Positions 47,610 to 58,282 of a stretch of 64,000 bases of DNA are shown piece after piece. Every line of letters begins with the position of its first letter. Positions within the stretch are counted from its first letter, which is position 1. The notes under the pieces were generated by a model, which saw nothing but the letters and a program-made list of their open reading frames with translations, ran no database searches and was not told the origin of the DNA. Source of the stretch: Microbulbifer variabilis (GTDB lineage: Bacteria > Pseudomonadota > Gammaproteobacteria > Pseudomonadales > Cellvibrionaceae); NCBI RefSeq assembly GCF_023716485.1, contig NZ_CP092418.1:3373501-3437500 (forward strand), given 5' to 3'. The translations under genes were made by a program, and so were the position numbers.

Positions 47610-49156
47610 GGCTCTACTTCCGCATGCTTACCTTTAAACAGGACATTAAAATCGGCAACCGCCTGCTTGTAATCTTTTGCTTTAGTAATAGCGCTGACCA
47701 GGGCGATACTACCAACGCCACTAGCGATAACCTCACTGGCCCGTTGCATATTAATACCACCAATTGCCACGAGTGGATATTCGGGCAATAGCGCGGCCAT
47801 TCGCGCAAGTTTCTGCACACCCTGCAACTGATCCGACATATCCTTGGTGTTGGTCGCATAAATTGCACCAATCGCCAGGTAACTGGGGCGATAACGGTAG
47901 GCCAACAGTAATTCATAGAAGCCGTGGGTACTGATACCCAACTTCAATCCTGCCGCTTGAATTGCCCTCAGATCAGCAGACTGCAAATCCTCCTGGCCCA
48001 AATGCACGCCATAGGCACCGCACTCAATCGCCAACTGCCAGTAATCATTGATAAACAGGCGCAGGTTATACGTCCTGCCAATAGCCACTGCCCGCTCAAT
48101 CTGTGCGCGCAGGTCCCCACCCGGATTCTTTATTCGCAGCTGTAAAGTACGCACCCCCAGCTCAGCCAGGCGCTGCAACCACTCCACTGTATCCACTACC
48201 GGATATAAACCCAATGCTTGAGAGTCTGTTTGGGCAAACCCTTGAACAAGAGGCTGGGCCACACCAAAACCATAATCCAGCGCACGCTCTTCTCCCGGCA
48301 CCAAAATTTCCGGGAAGTCGATTAAATCCAGGGGCCAGCCACAGTGGCCTACAGGGCCGGCACCAGCGCCGATGTGTGCATTATTTCCCCGGCGCAAACC
48401 CCGCTGAACATAGGCTTTACCCACAACGCAGGCATCTCTCAACGGGTAGCCCAAAGCGCGGCAAGCGGCAATAGCGGAGGACAGGGTGCAGCCAGTGCCA
48501 TGTGTGCCTGTACTGGACACTTCCCGGCCAATAAACCAATCGGCTTTTTCACCATCCCACAGTAAGTCGGCAACTTCTCCCGCACGCAATTGCGTATGGC
48601 CGCCGGTAACTAAAATTGCGGTACCGCCGTGGGCGTGCAACTGACGCGCAGCCTGCACAATAGATTCCGCACCCGTGACACTGGCTCCGGTAAGCCATTC
48701 CAATTCATGTAAATTGGGAGTGACCAGATCACACTGTGGCATCAACTGAGCCAACACCGTTGCGGTAATACTTCCTTCAGTGAGCCCGGCTCCATTGGTA
48801 GCAACAGCAACCGGGTCGTAAATAACCGGAACCGGCTGCACCGCTTGCAGCTGGCGCAGGAAATCTGCCACCGCAACAACTTGTTCAGCATTCGCTAGCA
48901 GACCGATTTTAATTGCGGCAGGAAATAGATCCCGCCGTAAAGCCTGTAACTGAGAACCCAAGACCTCTAGGGAAACTGCATTAATTGCAGTAACTTCCAC
49001 CGTATTCTGTGCAGTATTGGCCGTGATAGCACTGCAACCATAGCAGCCGAGGTCGGCAAAAGTCAGCAGGTCCGCCTGAATGCCGGCGCCACCGCCGGAG
49101 TCACTGCCGGCAATGGTCCAGACAATTGGCTTTTTCAATTGGAGTTGATCGCGCAT
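47603..49156 (-). CDS. thiDE: Bifunctional ThiD-ThiE fusion
   Basis: A 517-residue fusion. The N-terminal ThiD domain (about 12-265) is the HMP/HMP-P kinase, with IAGSDSGGGAGIQADL and the anion-hole STGTHGTGCTLSSAIAA. The C-terminal ThiE domain (about 320-500) joins HMP-PP to thiazole phosphate, with VHLGQEDLQ, GISTHG and the AIGGINMQRA motif. The fusion is known in several gammaproteobacteria. I chose the ATG at 49156, seven bases after the thiG stop; an earlier in-frame start overlaps thiG. It overlaps thiF by seven bases. Confidence 0.92.
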   Translation of the reverse strand: MRDQLQLKKPIVWTIAGSDSGGGAGIQADLLTFADLGCYGCSAITANTAQNTVEVTAINAVSLEVLGSQLQALRRDLFPAAIKIGLLANAEQVVAVADFLRQLQAVQPVPVIYDPVAVATNGAGLTEGSITATVLAQLMPQCDLVTPNLHELEWLTGASVTGAESIVQAARQLHAHGGTAILVTGGHTQLRAGEVADLLWDGEKADWFIGREVSSTGTHGTGCTLSSAIAACRALGYPLRDACVVGKAYVQRGLRRGNNAHIGAGAGPVGHCGWPLDLIDFPEILVPGEERALDYGFGVAQPLVQGFAQTDSQALGLYPVVDTVEWLQRLAELGVRTLQLRIKNPGGDLRAQIERAVAIGRTYNLRLFINDYWQLAIECGAYGVHLGQEDLQSADLRAIQAAGLKLGISTHGFYELLLAYRYRPSYLAIGAIYATNTKDMSDQLQGVQKLARMAALLPEYPLVAIGGINMQRASEVIASGVGSIALVSAITKAKDYKQAVADFNVLFKGKHAEVEPC

Positions 49157-49163
49157 AAAAATA

Positions 49164-49970
49164 CTAATCCTGCAATATGCTCTCTGCCTGCTGCCAGAAA
49201 GGCATATCAAGGGTGGGGGTGCTGGGGCTGGCAGTTTGACGCCTGAGCATCAAGCCGGCATTAAAGGCGGCGCGCCCGGATTCCACAGCCAGTTTAAAAG
49301 CATTAGCCATCAGTACCGGATCCTGGGCTTTTGCAATCGCGGTATTCAATAACACCGCATCAAAGCCCATCTCCAGTGCTTCTGCCGCCTGTGATGGCGC
49401 ACCGATTCCCGCGTCAATAATAAGCGGTACATCACTCAGGCGCTCGCGCAGTGTTTGCAGGTTATATTTATTGAGTAGTCCCTGCCCAGTACCGATGGGA
49501 GCCCCCCAGGGCATTAATACCTCGCAACCCACATCCAAAAGTTTTCGACACAGAACCAGGTCATCTGTGCAATAAGGCAAAACCTTGAAGCCTAACTGAA
49601 TTAATTCCCGCGCAGTTTCTACCAGACCAAAGGGGTCTGGCTGCAAATTGTAATCATCACCAATCACTTCCAGCTTGAGCCAATCGGTCTGGAAAATTTC
49701 CTGGGACATTTTTGCCAGCTCCACCGCTTCTCGCGGCGATTTACAACCGGCGGTATTGGGCAACAACTGACAACCGGACTCGCGAATATAATCCCAAAAT
49801 CGATTGTCCTGCTGCTGTGCCGGATTTTGCCGGCGAAGAGACAAAGTAATAATTTCCGAAGCTGAGGCTTGCACGGATTCGCGCATAATCGCTGGGGAGG
49901 GATACAGAGCGGTGCCCACCAAAAGCCGGCTGTTAAATGTTTTTCCGTAAAGTGTTAATAGATCGCTCAC
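49164..49970 (-). CDS. thiG: Thiazole synthase ThiG
   Basis: A 268-residue TIM-barrel enzyme that forms the thiazole ring of thiamine from DXP, dehydroglycine and ThiS thiocarboxylate. Diagnostic segments are [65 protein letters not shown] and [32 protein letters not shown]. It lies three bases after thiS. Confidence 0.96.
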   Translation of the reverse strand: MSDLLTLYGKTFNSRLLVGTALYPSPAIMRESVQASASEIITLSLRRQNPAQQQDNRFWDYIRESGCQLLPNTAGCKSPREAVELAKMSQEIFQTDWLKLEVIGDDYNLQPDPFGLVETARELIQLGFKVLPYCTDDLVLCRKLLDVGCEVLMPWGAPIGTGQGLLNKYNLQTLRERLSDVPLIIDAGIGAPSQAAEALEMGFDAVLLNTAIAKAQDPVLMANAFKLAVESGRAAFNAGLMLRRQTASPSTPTLDMPFWQQAESILQD

Positions 49971-49972
49971 CT

Positions 49973-50173
49973 TTACCCCCCCACTACCGGAGCAACAATA
50001 TCCAGGCTATCGCCGTTATTTATCTGTGTATTGCTATATTCCGTACGGGGAATAAATCCACCGTTGATCGCAACGGCAAACGTTTCTCCGCGATAGCCGA
50101 GCTGATGTAAAAGCGCAGAGAGTTTTAGCGGGGATTCAAGGCTCTGTGTTTCCCCATTAATTAGTACCTGCAT
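49973..50173 (-). CDS. thiS: Sulfur carrier protein ThiS
   Basis: A 66-residue ubiquitin-like protein ending in the required Gly-Gly (APVVGG), to which ThiF attaches sulfur. The ATG at 50173 shares one base with the thiO stop (TGATG). A TTG codon just upstream is in frame but is not needed. It precedes thiG by two bases. Confidence 0.93.
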   Translation of the reverse strand: MQVLINGETQSLESPLKLSALLHQLGYRGETFAVAINGGFIPRTEYSNTQINNGDSLDIVAPVVGG

Positions 50174-51249
50174 CAAGCCACCTGTAACAGTTGTTGTGCC
50201 ACTTGATTCTCCACTTGCTCCACGACTGCCGGCGCTAAAAGATAACCGTGACGGTAAAGGCCATTCACCCTAATCAGCCCATCCTCGCTGTGGATATAAG
50301 GCATATTATCCATAGTGGCGGGGCGACAATTTACGCGGGTCTCAACAATACGAGCCTCGGCAAAAGCCGGGTTGAGGGAGTAAAGCGCAGAAGACAATTC
50401 CATACTGGAGCGCACGGAAATGGGCGACTGGTCTTCGCTCTCAATTTCCGTGGCACCAATCACGGTGCGTCCATCGCTACGGGGTACAGCGTAGAGCTTA
50501 TAGCGTGGGTGGAGCAGGCGCACTGGACGCTGCAAAACCACTTCCCGGGATTCCACCACCATCACCTCACCACGGACACCGCGCAAGCCTTCAATCTGTC
50601 CCTTGGCACCGAGACCACGGCAGTCGATCACGCAATCAAATTGTTCGCGCTCCGAGTTCACAGAGATATACCCGGCTTCGCAATTTACCTTGCTGTGCTC
50701 TCGCAGAGTGACAGCACCTCGGTGCAACACCCTGAGTAACGCAGGCAATAGGCGGTGATTATTGATATCCGCCTCACCCCGCAGGTAAAGCCCCTGCTCA
50801 AAGCCATGTAAGGAGGGCTCTAATTTCGCTAAAGTATTGCTATCTAGTGGCTCCAGCTGCCCCCTGGCAGACTCGCCAAGCTTACCCTGTAGTTCCCGCA
50901 GAAATTGCAGCAGCTCGCTTTTATCCTTGCCATGCGCCACCAGGACTGAGCCCGCTCGGCGGTATTCCACGTCCTGCCCGCTCTGCTCCTCCAACTGCCG
51001 GACCCACTCAGACCAAAGCTCAAGGCTTTTTAACCCCAGGCTATAAATGTGTTTATTACTATGTACCAGCTCCGATAAAGGCGAGATCATTCCCGCAGCT
51101 GTCCAACAGGCTCCACCTTTTGATTCCGATAAGTTACCGGCCTCAAACAGGGTAATATCTACATCAAGCTGACAGAGCCTCCAGGCGAGTAATCGCCCCA
51201 ACAGGCCGCCACCGGCAATAGCCACTTTGGCTTTGGTTTCGTTTGACAC
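50173..51249 (-). CDS. thiO: Glycine oxidase ThiO
   Basis: A 358-residue FAD-dependent oxidase that makes dehydroglycine for the thiazole ring. It has an N-terminal dinucleotide-binding motif (VAIAGGGLLGRLLAWRL, about 9-25) and the C-terminal HGYLLAPAVVEQ FAD contact. The substrate domain fits the DAO family. ThiO replaces ThiH as the dehydroglycine source in aerobic bacteria, which fits the absence of thiH here. Confidence 0.92.
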   Translation of the reverse strand: MSNETKAKVAIAGGGLLGRLLAWRLCQLDVDITLFEAGNLSESKGGACWTAAGMISPLSELVHSNKHIYSLGLKSLELWSEWVRQLEEQSGQDVEYRRAGSVLVAHGKDKSELLQFLRELQGKLGESARGQLEPLDSNTLAKLEPSLHGFEQGLYLRGEADINNHRLLPALLRVLHRGAVTLREHSKVNCEAGYISVNSEREQFDCVIDCRGLGAKGQIEGLRGVRGEVMVVESREVVLQRPVRLLHPRYKLYAVPRSDGRTVIGATEIESEDQSPISVRSSMELSSALYSLNPAFAEARIVETRVNCRPATMDNMPYIHSEDGLIRVNGLYRHGYLLAPAVVEQVENQVAQQLLQVA

Positions 51250-51325
51250 AGCTTACCTATCTTCACAATTCCAATTGGATACCAGCGATAGCAAGCTCCT
51301 TTTACATCACTGTATTTCTAATATG

Positions 51326-51346
51326 CTGGGGGAGTTACCCTCCCCC
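51326..51346 (-). terminator. Hairpin between thiC and thiO
   Basis: An 8-bp stem (tgggggag / ctccccca) with a 5-base loop lies in the 106-base gap after the thiC stop. No clear U-tract follows, so it may be a weak terminator or a processing hairpin within the operon. Confidence 0.5.
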
Positions 51347-51355
51347 AACACCCTA

Positions 51356-53443
<2,088 letters not shown>

Positions 53444-53723
53444 AGTAATGCGCAGTATAGAGGAAGCCATCGAATATGAATAGGTGGTCTATCAAAGAGG
53501 CGTATCTAGGTCTGACAACAATCATCATTTGAAGTGAAACCAAAATCACTTAATGTTCTCGACGACAGAATTTCAACATGCTTCAACTTATTAAAATCTG
53601 ACCAGCTAGTCTAGCGCATTCACAGTAGCACCTCTCACCCACCAACCTAAACTCCTCAGGTTCACCGATATAGCTTTAAAACAATAACTATCTACGACGA
53701 AAGTCGGTGTGGGAGAAATCACA

Positions 53724-54650
53724 ATGTGGAAAAGATACGGAGTTATAGCAGTCTTTTTTTTAAGTGTTATGTCGCTGCCATCAGTGATGGCAGCCCCTTC
53801 AAAATCCGTCGCTGCAGGAGACAGTATTACCATGGCATTCGGTGCAGACTGTACACGCAATAAGTATTTTTGGGACCTATTTTGTCTTCTGGGTGGAGAT
53901 CAACCGGAACACTCTTGGTTTGATGGTGACAATTATTCTGTAGAAAGTATTTACGATAGATATAAAATTATTTCACCCAATATCGCTGCAAATAAAAAAG
54001 CGGCTGAATCCGGTGCCGAGATGCGTGGAGGTAATAAGAATTTTGCAGTACAGGCCGATCGAATTTTGGCTCAAACCAATGTGGCAGATCATGTTGAAAT
54101 CGTTCTTGGCGGGAATGACATCTGCAACCGAGATTGTGCCGATCCAGCCAACTGCAATAACCCACTATATACCGACAATGAATGGCGCTCAGCTGTTCAA
54201 GCCGGCTTGGATAAACTCGTCGACGGCCTTCCCAATGGTTCCACCATTCTGCTCGGATCTGTACCTAGGGTACAGGATCTTCGTGGAGCAGGCCTGGAGA
54301 AGCAGGCGGAAAACTCCCGAGTAGACTGTGAAAATGTTTGGTCAACATTTGGTATCTGCCGAATTGCAACCAACGGCGGTATCATGAACGGAGAGGATTT
54401 CACCACCCGCTATAATGCGATTACTGCAGCCCAGCGGCGTTACAACGAGATTCTTGCCGAAGAAGCCGAAAGTTACAATGGTGTTAATGGTGTTGAGGTT
54501 ATAGCGGAATACACTGGTGAAGATGAGGTAAATGCTGGGACTTTCCAGTTTGGAAAGGATGATGTGGGTGGTGGAGACTGTTTCCATCCCAGCGTACAAG
54601 GCCAAAATATCGTTGCCGATATCTTTTGGCAGGGTAATCCCGATAAGTAA
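53724..54650 (+). CDS. Secreted SGNH/GDSL hydrolase-like protein
   Basis: A 308-residue protein with a signal peptide (about 1-24, SVMAAPS). Block I reads AAGDSITMAFG (nucleophile Ser34), block III LGGNDICN and block V GDCFHPS with the Asp-x-x-His pair, so the SGNH catalytic set is complete. Six or more cysteines suggest disulfides. Family members are lipases, esterases or carbohydrate esterases; this one cannot be assigned a substrate. GGGAG lies nine bases before the ATG. It is convergent with the DsbA/GspC-type gene. Confidence 0.85.
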   Translation: MWKRYGVIAVFFLSVMSLPSVMAAPSKSVAAGDSITMAFGADCTRNKYFWDLFCLLGGDQPEHSWFDGDNYSVESIYDRYKIISPNIAANKKAAESGAEMRGGNKNFAVQADRILAQTNVADHVEIVLGGNDICNRDCADPANCNNPLYTDNEWRSAVQAGLDKLVDGLPNGSTILLGSVPRVQDLRGAGLEKQAENSRVDCENVWSTFGICRIATNGGIMNGEDFTTRYNAITAAQRRYNEILAEEAESYNGVNGVEVIAEYTGEDEVNAGTFQFGKDDVGGGDCFHPSVQGQNIVADIFWQGNPDK

Positions 54651-54673
54651 ATAACTTCCCTAATCGGTGAACA

Positions 54674-54709
54674 TTGGGCTCTCTGACTAGAGCTTTCATG
54701 AGAGCCCAA
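54674..54709. terminator. Bidirectional hairpin between convergent genes
   Basis: A perfect 10-bp stem (ttgggctctc / gagagcccaa) with a 16-base loop; a short T-run follows on the plus strand. It separates the SGNH hydrolase from the convergent lipoprotein gene. Confidence 0.65.
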
Positions 54710-54728
54710 GTTTATCTCACAGCCTAAA

Positions 54729-56297
54729 CTATTCTCTTTCTGTATTTGAATTTTTCTCAAAGTAGCTAAGCTCTTCAACTACATACTGTATACGTTGTGG
54801 TAGTCCCTTTCTCATAAAGACCACATCAATAAGCTGGCCACTAGAAAGCGCATCCCACAATTTATTTTGACCGCTATGTACCCAACTATCATTCACTCTC
54901 AGTAATACATCATTTTCTTGAAAACCCAAGGCAGTGAAGAACTCATTATCTGCGACACCTTCAAGTCGCATCAAATGGTGTCCCTCAACTTCCAATTCGG
55001 CCTCGGTAAACTTAGCCTCCAAAGCCTGTCGCTGCTCCAAGTGACGACTTAACCAAGCCTGCCCTAGAGTCAGCACACCAGAAGAGGCTATCAACTTGCG
55101 AGTTCCAGGGCCCAATGGCTGCTCTATACGTCGTTTCAACTCCTCACTTTGTCCATGAGTGTAGGTGAGTAAAACCTCAGCGCCCTCTCTCCCCTTTAAG
55201 GGTAACTTTTCCAGTCCACCTCTACTCTCTATCACTGCGAAATTAGAGTGGAGGCGCAACAATAAAATATTGTCTGAAATTTTTTGCCCTGCACTGAAAT
55301 ACTCCGCACTAGCCTCCTTTACTGCAATCAAAGCTTTCGACTTACCTTCTACAGTTGATTCGCTAACCCCCAGTAACATTAGTGGCAATCTGGTAGCCGG
55401 TAGATTTCTATCAGCAATCGTTTCGCTATCCTTCCATCTATACTTTTCTTTTGATTTTATCCCCATAGATTGCAGTTCTTTATCTACCCAAAAAGCATAC
55501 TGCTCAAAGTTACGCACCCCCTTCAGATACAACCCATTAATAAAAATGACCGGTACATTTTTAAGACCAAGATCTAGTGCATGATCCCGGGACCCTACTA
55601 CGGAATCTTTTGGGCTATCACTGGATAAGCAATCTTCAAAAAGATGAATATCTAATTGCAATTGCTTGGCCAACTGAAGGTAAGTATCACTATCAAACTC
55701 AGGAGTTAGAACATACAAGGCATCGTGATACTCCCAAAATTTATTCTGCACCGCCGCACAACGCGCTGCAGATGCAGCTTGAATTCCTTCACGATGAAAT
55801 TTAAGTGGAAAATCAAAGTGCGTTTGACGAACCCAACCCTTATAAACCTCTAGTAGACGCCGTATTACAGGCTGTATCGTTTTGCAATGTGGAGACTGGT
55901 AAGAACAATACATCTCCAAGGTGACTGGAGCATCCTGATTACCCCTAATAAATTTAGAACTCTCGGGCAATTGAATTCGTGGCGGCTCGGGCAACTTCAG
56001 ATAAATTTCTATATCATCCCTCTTTGAACTAAAATTAGCTTCTCCATTCACCAAGGCATTCAGTCTAGCCAAACGCAAATTATATTTTTGCTCTGCAATA
56101 TCATAAAAAACCAGCTGTAAATCATTATCCAAATCCTGCAATGTAATATTATTACGGCCAATACGCGCCACCACTTCAGAGCCAACACCTGGTTTAGGAC
56201 TCCGCAAGCCCTCTTTTTCTTCTTCTACACACGAAGAAACAACACAGGTAAAAATAACCAATAAAATCAGCCAAAATCTCAGCTTGAAATTTTTCAT
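54729..56297 (-). CDS. Lipoprotein fusing a DsbA-like domain to GspC-like HR and PDZ domains
   Basis: A 522-residue lipoprotein (lipobox ends SSC at residue 23). Residues 38-95 resemble a short SurA-type N-terminal segment. A DsbA-like thioredoxin domain follows (about 110-280, with cis-Pro loop VPVIFING and AARCAAVQNKFWEYHDALY). In the redox motif the first cysteine is replaced, giving Ser135-Pro-His-Cys138. Residues 303-368 match the GspC HR domain (LPLMLLGVSES through FAVIESRGGLEKLPL), and 409-509 match its PDZ domain (ALGFQENDVLLRVNDSWV). This architecture is not one I recognise. I chose the ATG at 56297, seven bases after AGGGAGG. Confidence 0.85.
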   Translation of the reverse strand: MKNFKLRFWLILLVIFTCVVSSCVEEEKEGLRSPKPGVGSEVVARIGRNNITLQDLDNDLQLVFYDIAEQKYNLRLARLNALVNGEANFSSKRDDIEIYLKLPEPPRIQLPESSKFIRGNQDAPVTLEMYCSYQSPHCKTIQPVIRRLLEVYKGWVRQTHFDFPLKFHREGIQAASAARCAAVQNKFWEYHDALYVLTPEFDSDTYLQLAKQLQLDIHLFEDCLSSDSPKDSVVGSRDHALDLGLKNVPVIFINGLYLKGVRNFEQYAFWVDKELQSMGIKSKEKYRWKDSETIADRNLPATRLPLMLLGVSESTVEGKSKALIAVKEASAEYFSAGQKISDNILLLRLHSNFAVIESRGGLEKLPLKGREGAEVLLTYTHGQSEELKRRIEQPLGPGTRKLIASSGVLTLGQAWLSRHLEQRQALEAKFTEAELEVEGHHLMRLEGVADNEFFTALGFQENDVLLRVNDSWVHSGQNKLWDALSSGQLIDVVFMRKGLPQRIQYVVEELSYFEKNSNTERE

Positions 56298-56584
56298 TAT
56301 AACCTCCCTATTTTCCATGCCGATCCTAACAAGCCCACAATCTGAGACCTAATAATTACAAAACAAACGTAAGAATCACCCTGAAACTGAGACCCTTGTT
56401 CATTTATCTGTCAGAAATTTCATTAGGATGCGATATCTGACAGGGCGGATAAGTTTAGCGCCATCACTGACAGCGCCTTCAGCTAACATCTACAAACTGA
56501 TCGACATTCATTGAAAATCTGGCCAGACTCCAACCTACAAAGCTTCTTATTTAATAAAAAAAGACCTTAACCAAGGAGTTAGTT

Positions 56585-58069
56585 ATGAATGATACTCCTA
56601 AAAGTACTTCAGAACCTTTGATTTCCTGTCTTGAAAATGAAGGGCTTAAATTCCTATTTGGAACCCCCTCAGAAAAAAATATACGCTTTATCGATGTAAA
56701 AAATGGCGCCCTCTTACGATTTATTCTCGCTTTATCAGAACAGGCCATTTTATTTATGACAGTTATGTATGGTCTGGTAACTGGGAACGTCGGTGTCTGC
56801 TATGGAACACTTGGACGAGAAGTTACTAATATGCTAGTGGGAATCGCCGATACGTAAGCGGATAGCACGCCTCTCGAGCCCATCAATGCTCAAGCTGGTA
56901 TCGACGGGCTTTTTAAAGAAAAGTATCAATATATTGCTCTAGTAAAGATGCTTGAGCTCATCCCCAAGTCATCAAAAATGATTACAAATCCAGAATCCAC
57001 TTCCGAGCTGGTACGTGCAGCTTTCAAAAGCTATCAGGAAGATCAGCCAAGAGCCTATTATCTTATGTGTTCCCGAAGACATTTTAGATATGGCGGCACC
57101 CCAAAATAAGTGGCCCCTGTTTGTTAATACCAAGCTAAATCCCTCCCTCCAATCGCAAACACCTGAGATACTTAGATTCAATTCTCCGAGGCTCTAAATA
57201 TGGTTTTCGTCAGCACATTTCATGGAAAGAGCACAATACCAGAGGAGCATCCAAGCTCTCTGGGTGTTATGGTTTACGACTATGCCAATTTTGGTTTTGA
57301 TTGTGTCGATGTTGTTATCTGCGTTGGCTATGAACTGCATGAGATGCCTCCATCCCCCATACTCCTAAATGCAGACAAAAAATTATCCATAATCATAATT
57401 TCCCAGCAGAGGTTGATGCCAACATTTGCATTAGCCGTGATATAAAAGCCAAAATCTCTTTTTTTACAAAAGTTTAGCACGGTTGAAAAAGCCAAGCCTG
57501 GTCAGTGAAGATTAAAAAATACAAAAACTTCTTTTCAGATAAATTAACAATGGCAAAGCCACCAATGCCTACCCAATGAAATCCCAAAGGGTGGTCGCAG
57601 ACTTTCAAGAAGCGATACAAACAGGTGATATTGTGCTTTCAGACACCTGCGCAGTGAAAATGTGGGTGGCCTAGCCTACAAGCCCAACAGCCTTCCTAAC
57701 TCCTAATAGGCTTGCCATTATGTCCTATGCCCTACCTGATGCTACTGATATCAGCCTGGTCCACCCTAAGTGCAGAGTACTAGCAGTGATGGGCGATCGC
57801 AGCTTCATGATGAATTCTCAAGAAGTTGAAACTGCAATTAGTGAGAGTATCCCCATTATTATTTTAATTTTTTGGCAATAGCTATGGGCTTTTTAAATGG
57901 AAAATAGATCTGGAACTCGAGCGCCATTGTCATGTCGTCTTCCAGAGTCAGGCAAATTGTTAAAAAGGCCTTGGCAGCCCACACAGTTCCAGTGGTTGCC
58001 TGCCCTGTATATTATTCTGAGAATGATAAGTTGACCGAGCATTTGGGTAAGCTTGTGGAGTATTTCTGA
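56585..58069 (+). pseudogene. Decayed acetolactate synthase (ALS large subunit-like) gene
   Basis: The intact first frame (56585-56857) matches the start of a TPP-dependent acetolactate synthase (GLKFLFGTPSEKN, FMTVMYGLVTGNVGVC, TLGREVTNMLVGIAD). The rest is collinear but broken by stops and frameshifts: PESTSELVRAAFKSYQEDQPRA (57000 region), TFHGKSTIPEEHPSSLGV and DVVICVGYELHE (57200-57360), DFQEAIQTGDIVLSDTCAVKMW, VLAVMGDRSFMMNSQEVETA (57780-57840), and the terminus VACPVYYSENDKLTEHLG (57990-58050). The gene therefore decayed in place. It resembles catabolic AlsS from memory. Confidence 0.85.
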
Positions 58070-58242
58070 AAACCTGATTCAATTATTTTTTGCTGCCAAT
58101 AAGAAGCGCTCTACATCATTTATCGCATTGCATCACTATATGCCCCTTAATCCGCGAATATCCGACTCTGTCAGGGCACTCAATCCACAAAATGCAAAAT
58201 AAATCGATCATTAGAGCCTTGAATCCTACCTACTAAAATGAA

Positions 58243-58266
58243 ATCGGGCCGCTAAAGCGGCCCGAT
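58243..58266 (-). terminator. Terminator of the Ig-like lipoprotein gene
   Basis: A 10-bp stem (atcgggccgc / gcggcccgat) with a 4-base loop is followed on the minus strand by a T-rich stretch (ttcatttta). It lies 17 bases past the stop codon of the Ig-like-domain gene. Confidence 0.8.
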
Positions 58267-58282
58267 GAGTGTAAAGCTGTGA

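Noticed and set aside
56585..56857. Small intact 90-residue protein
   Set aside because: It is the N-terminal piece of the decayed acetolactate synthase, since collinear fragments continue downstream.
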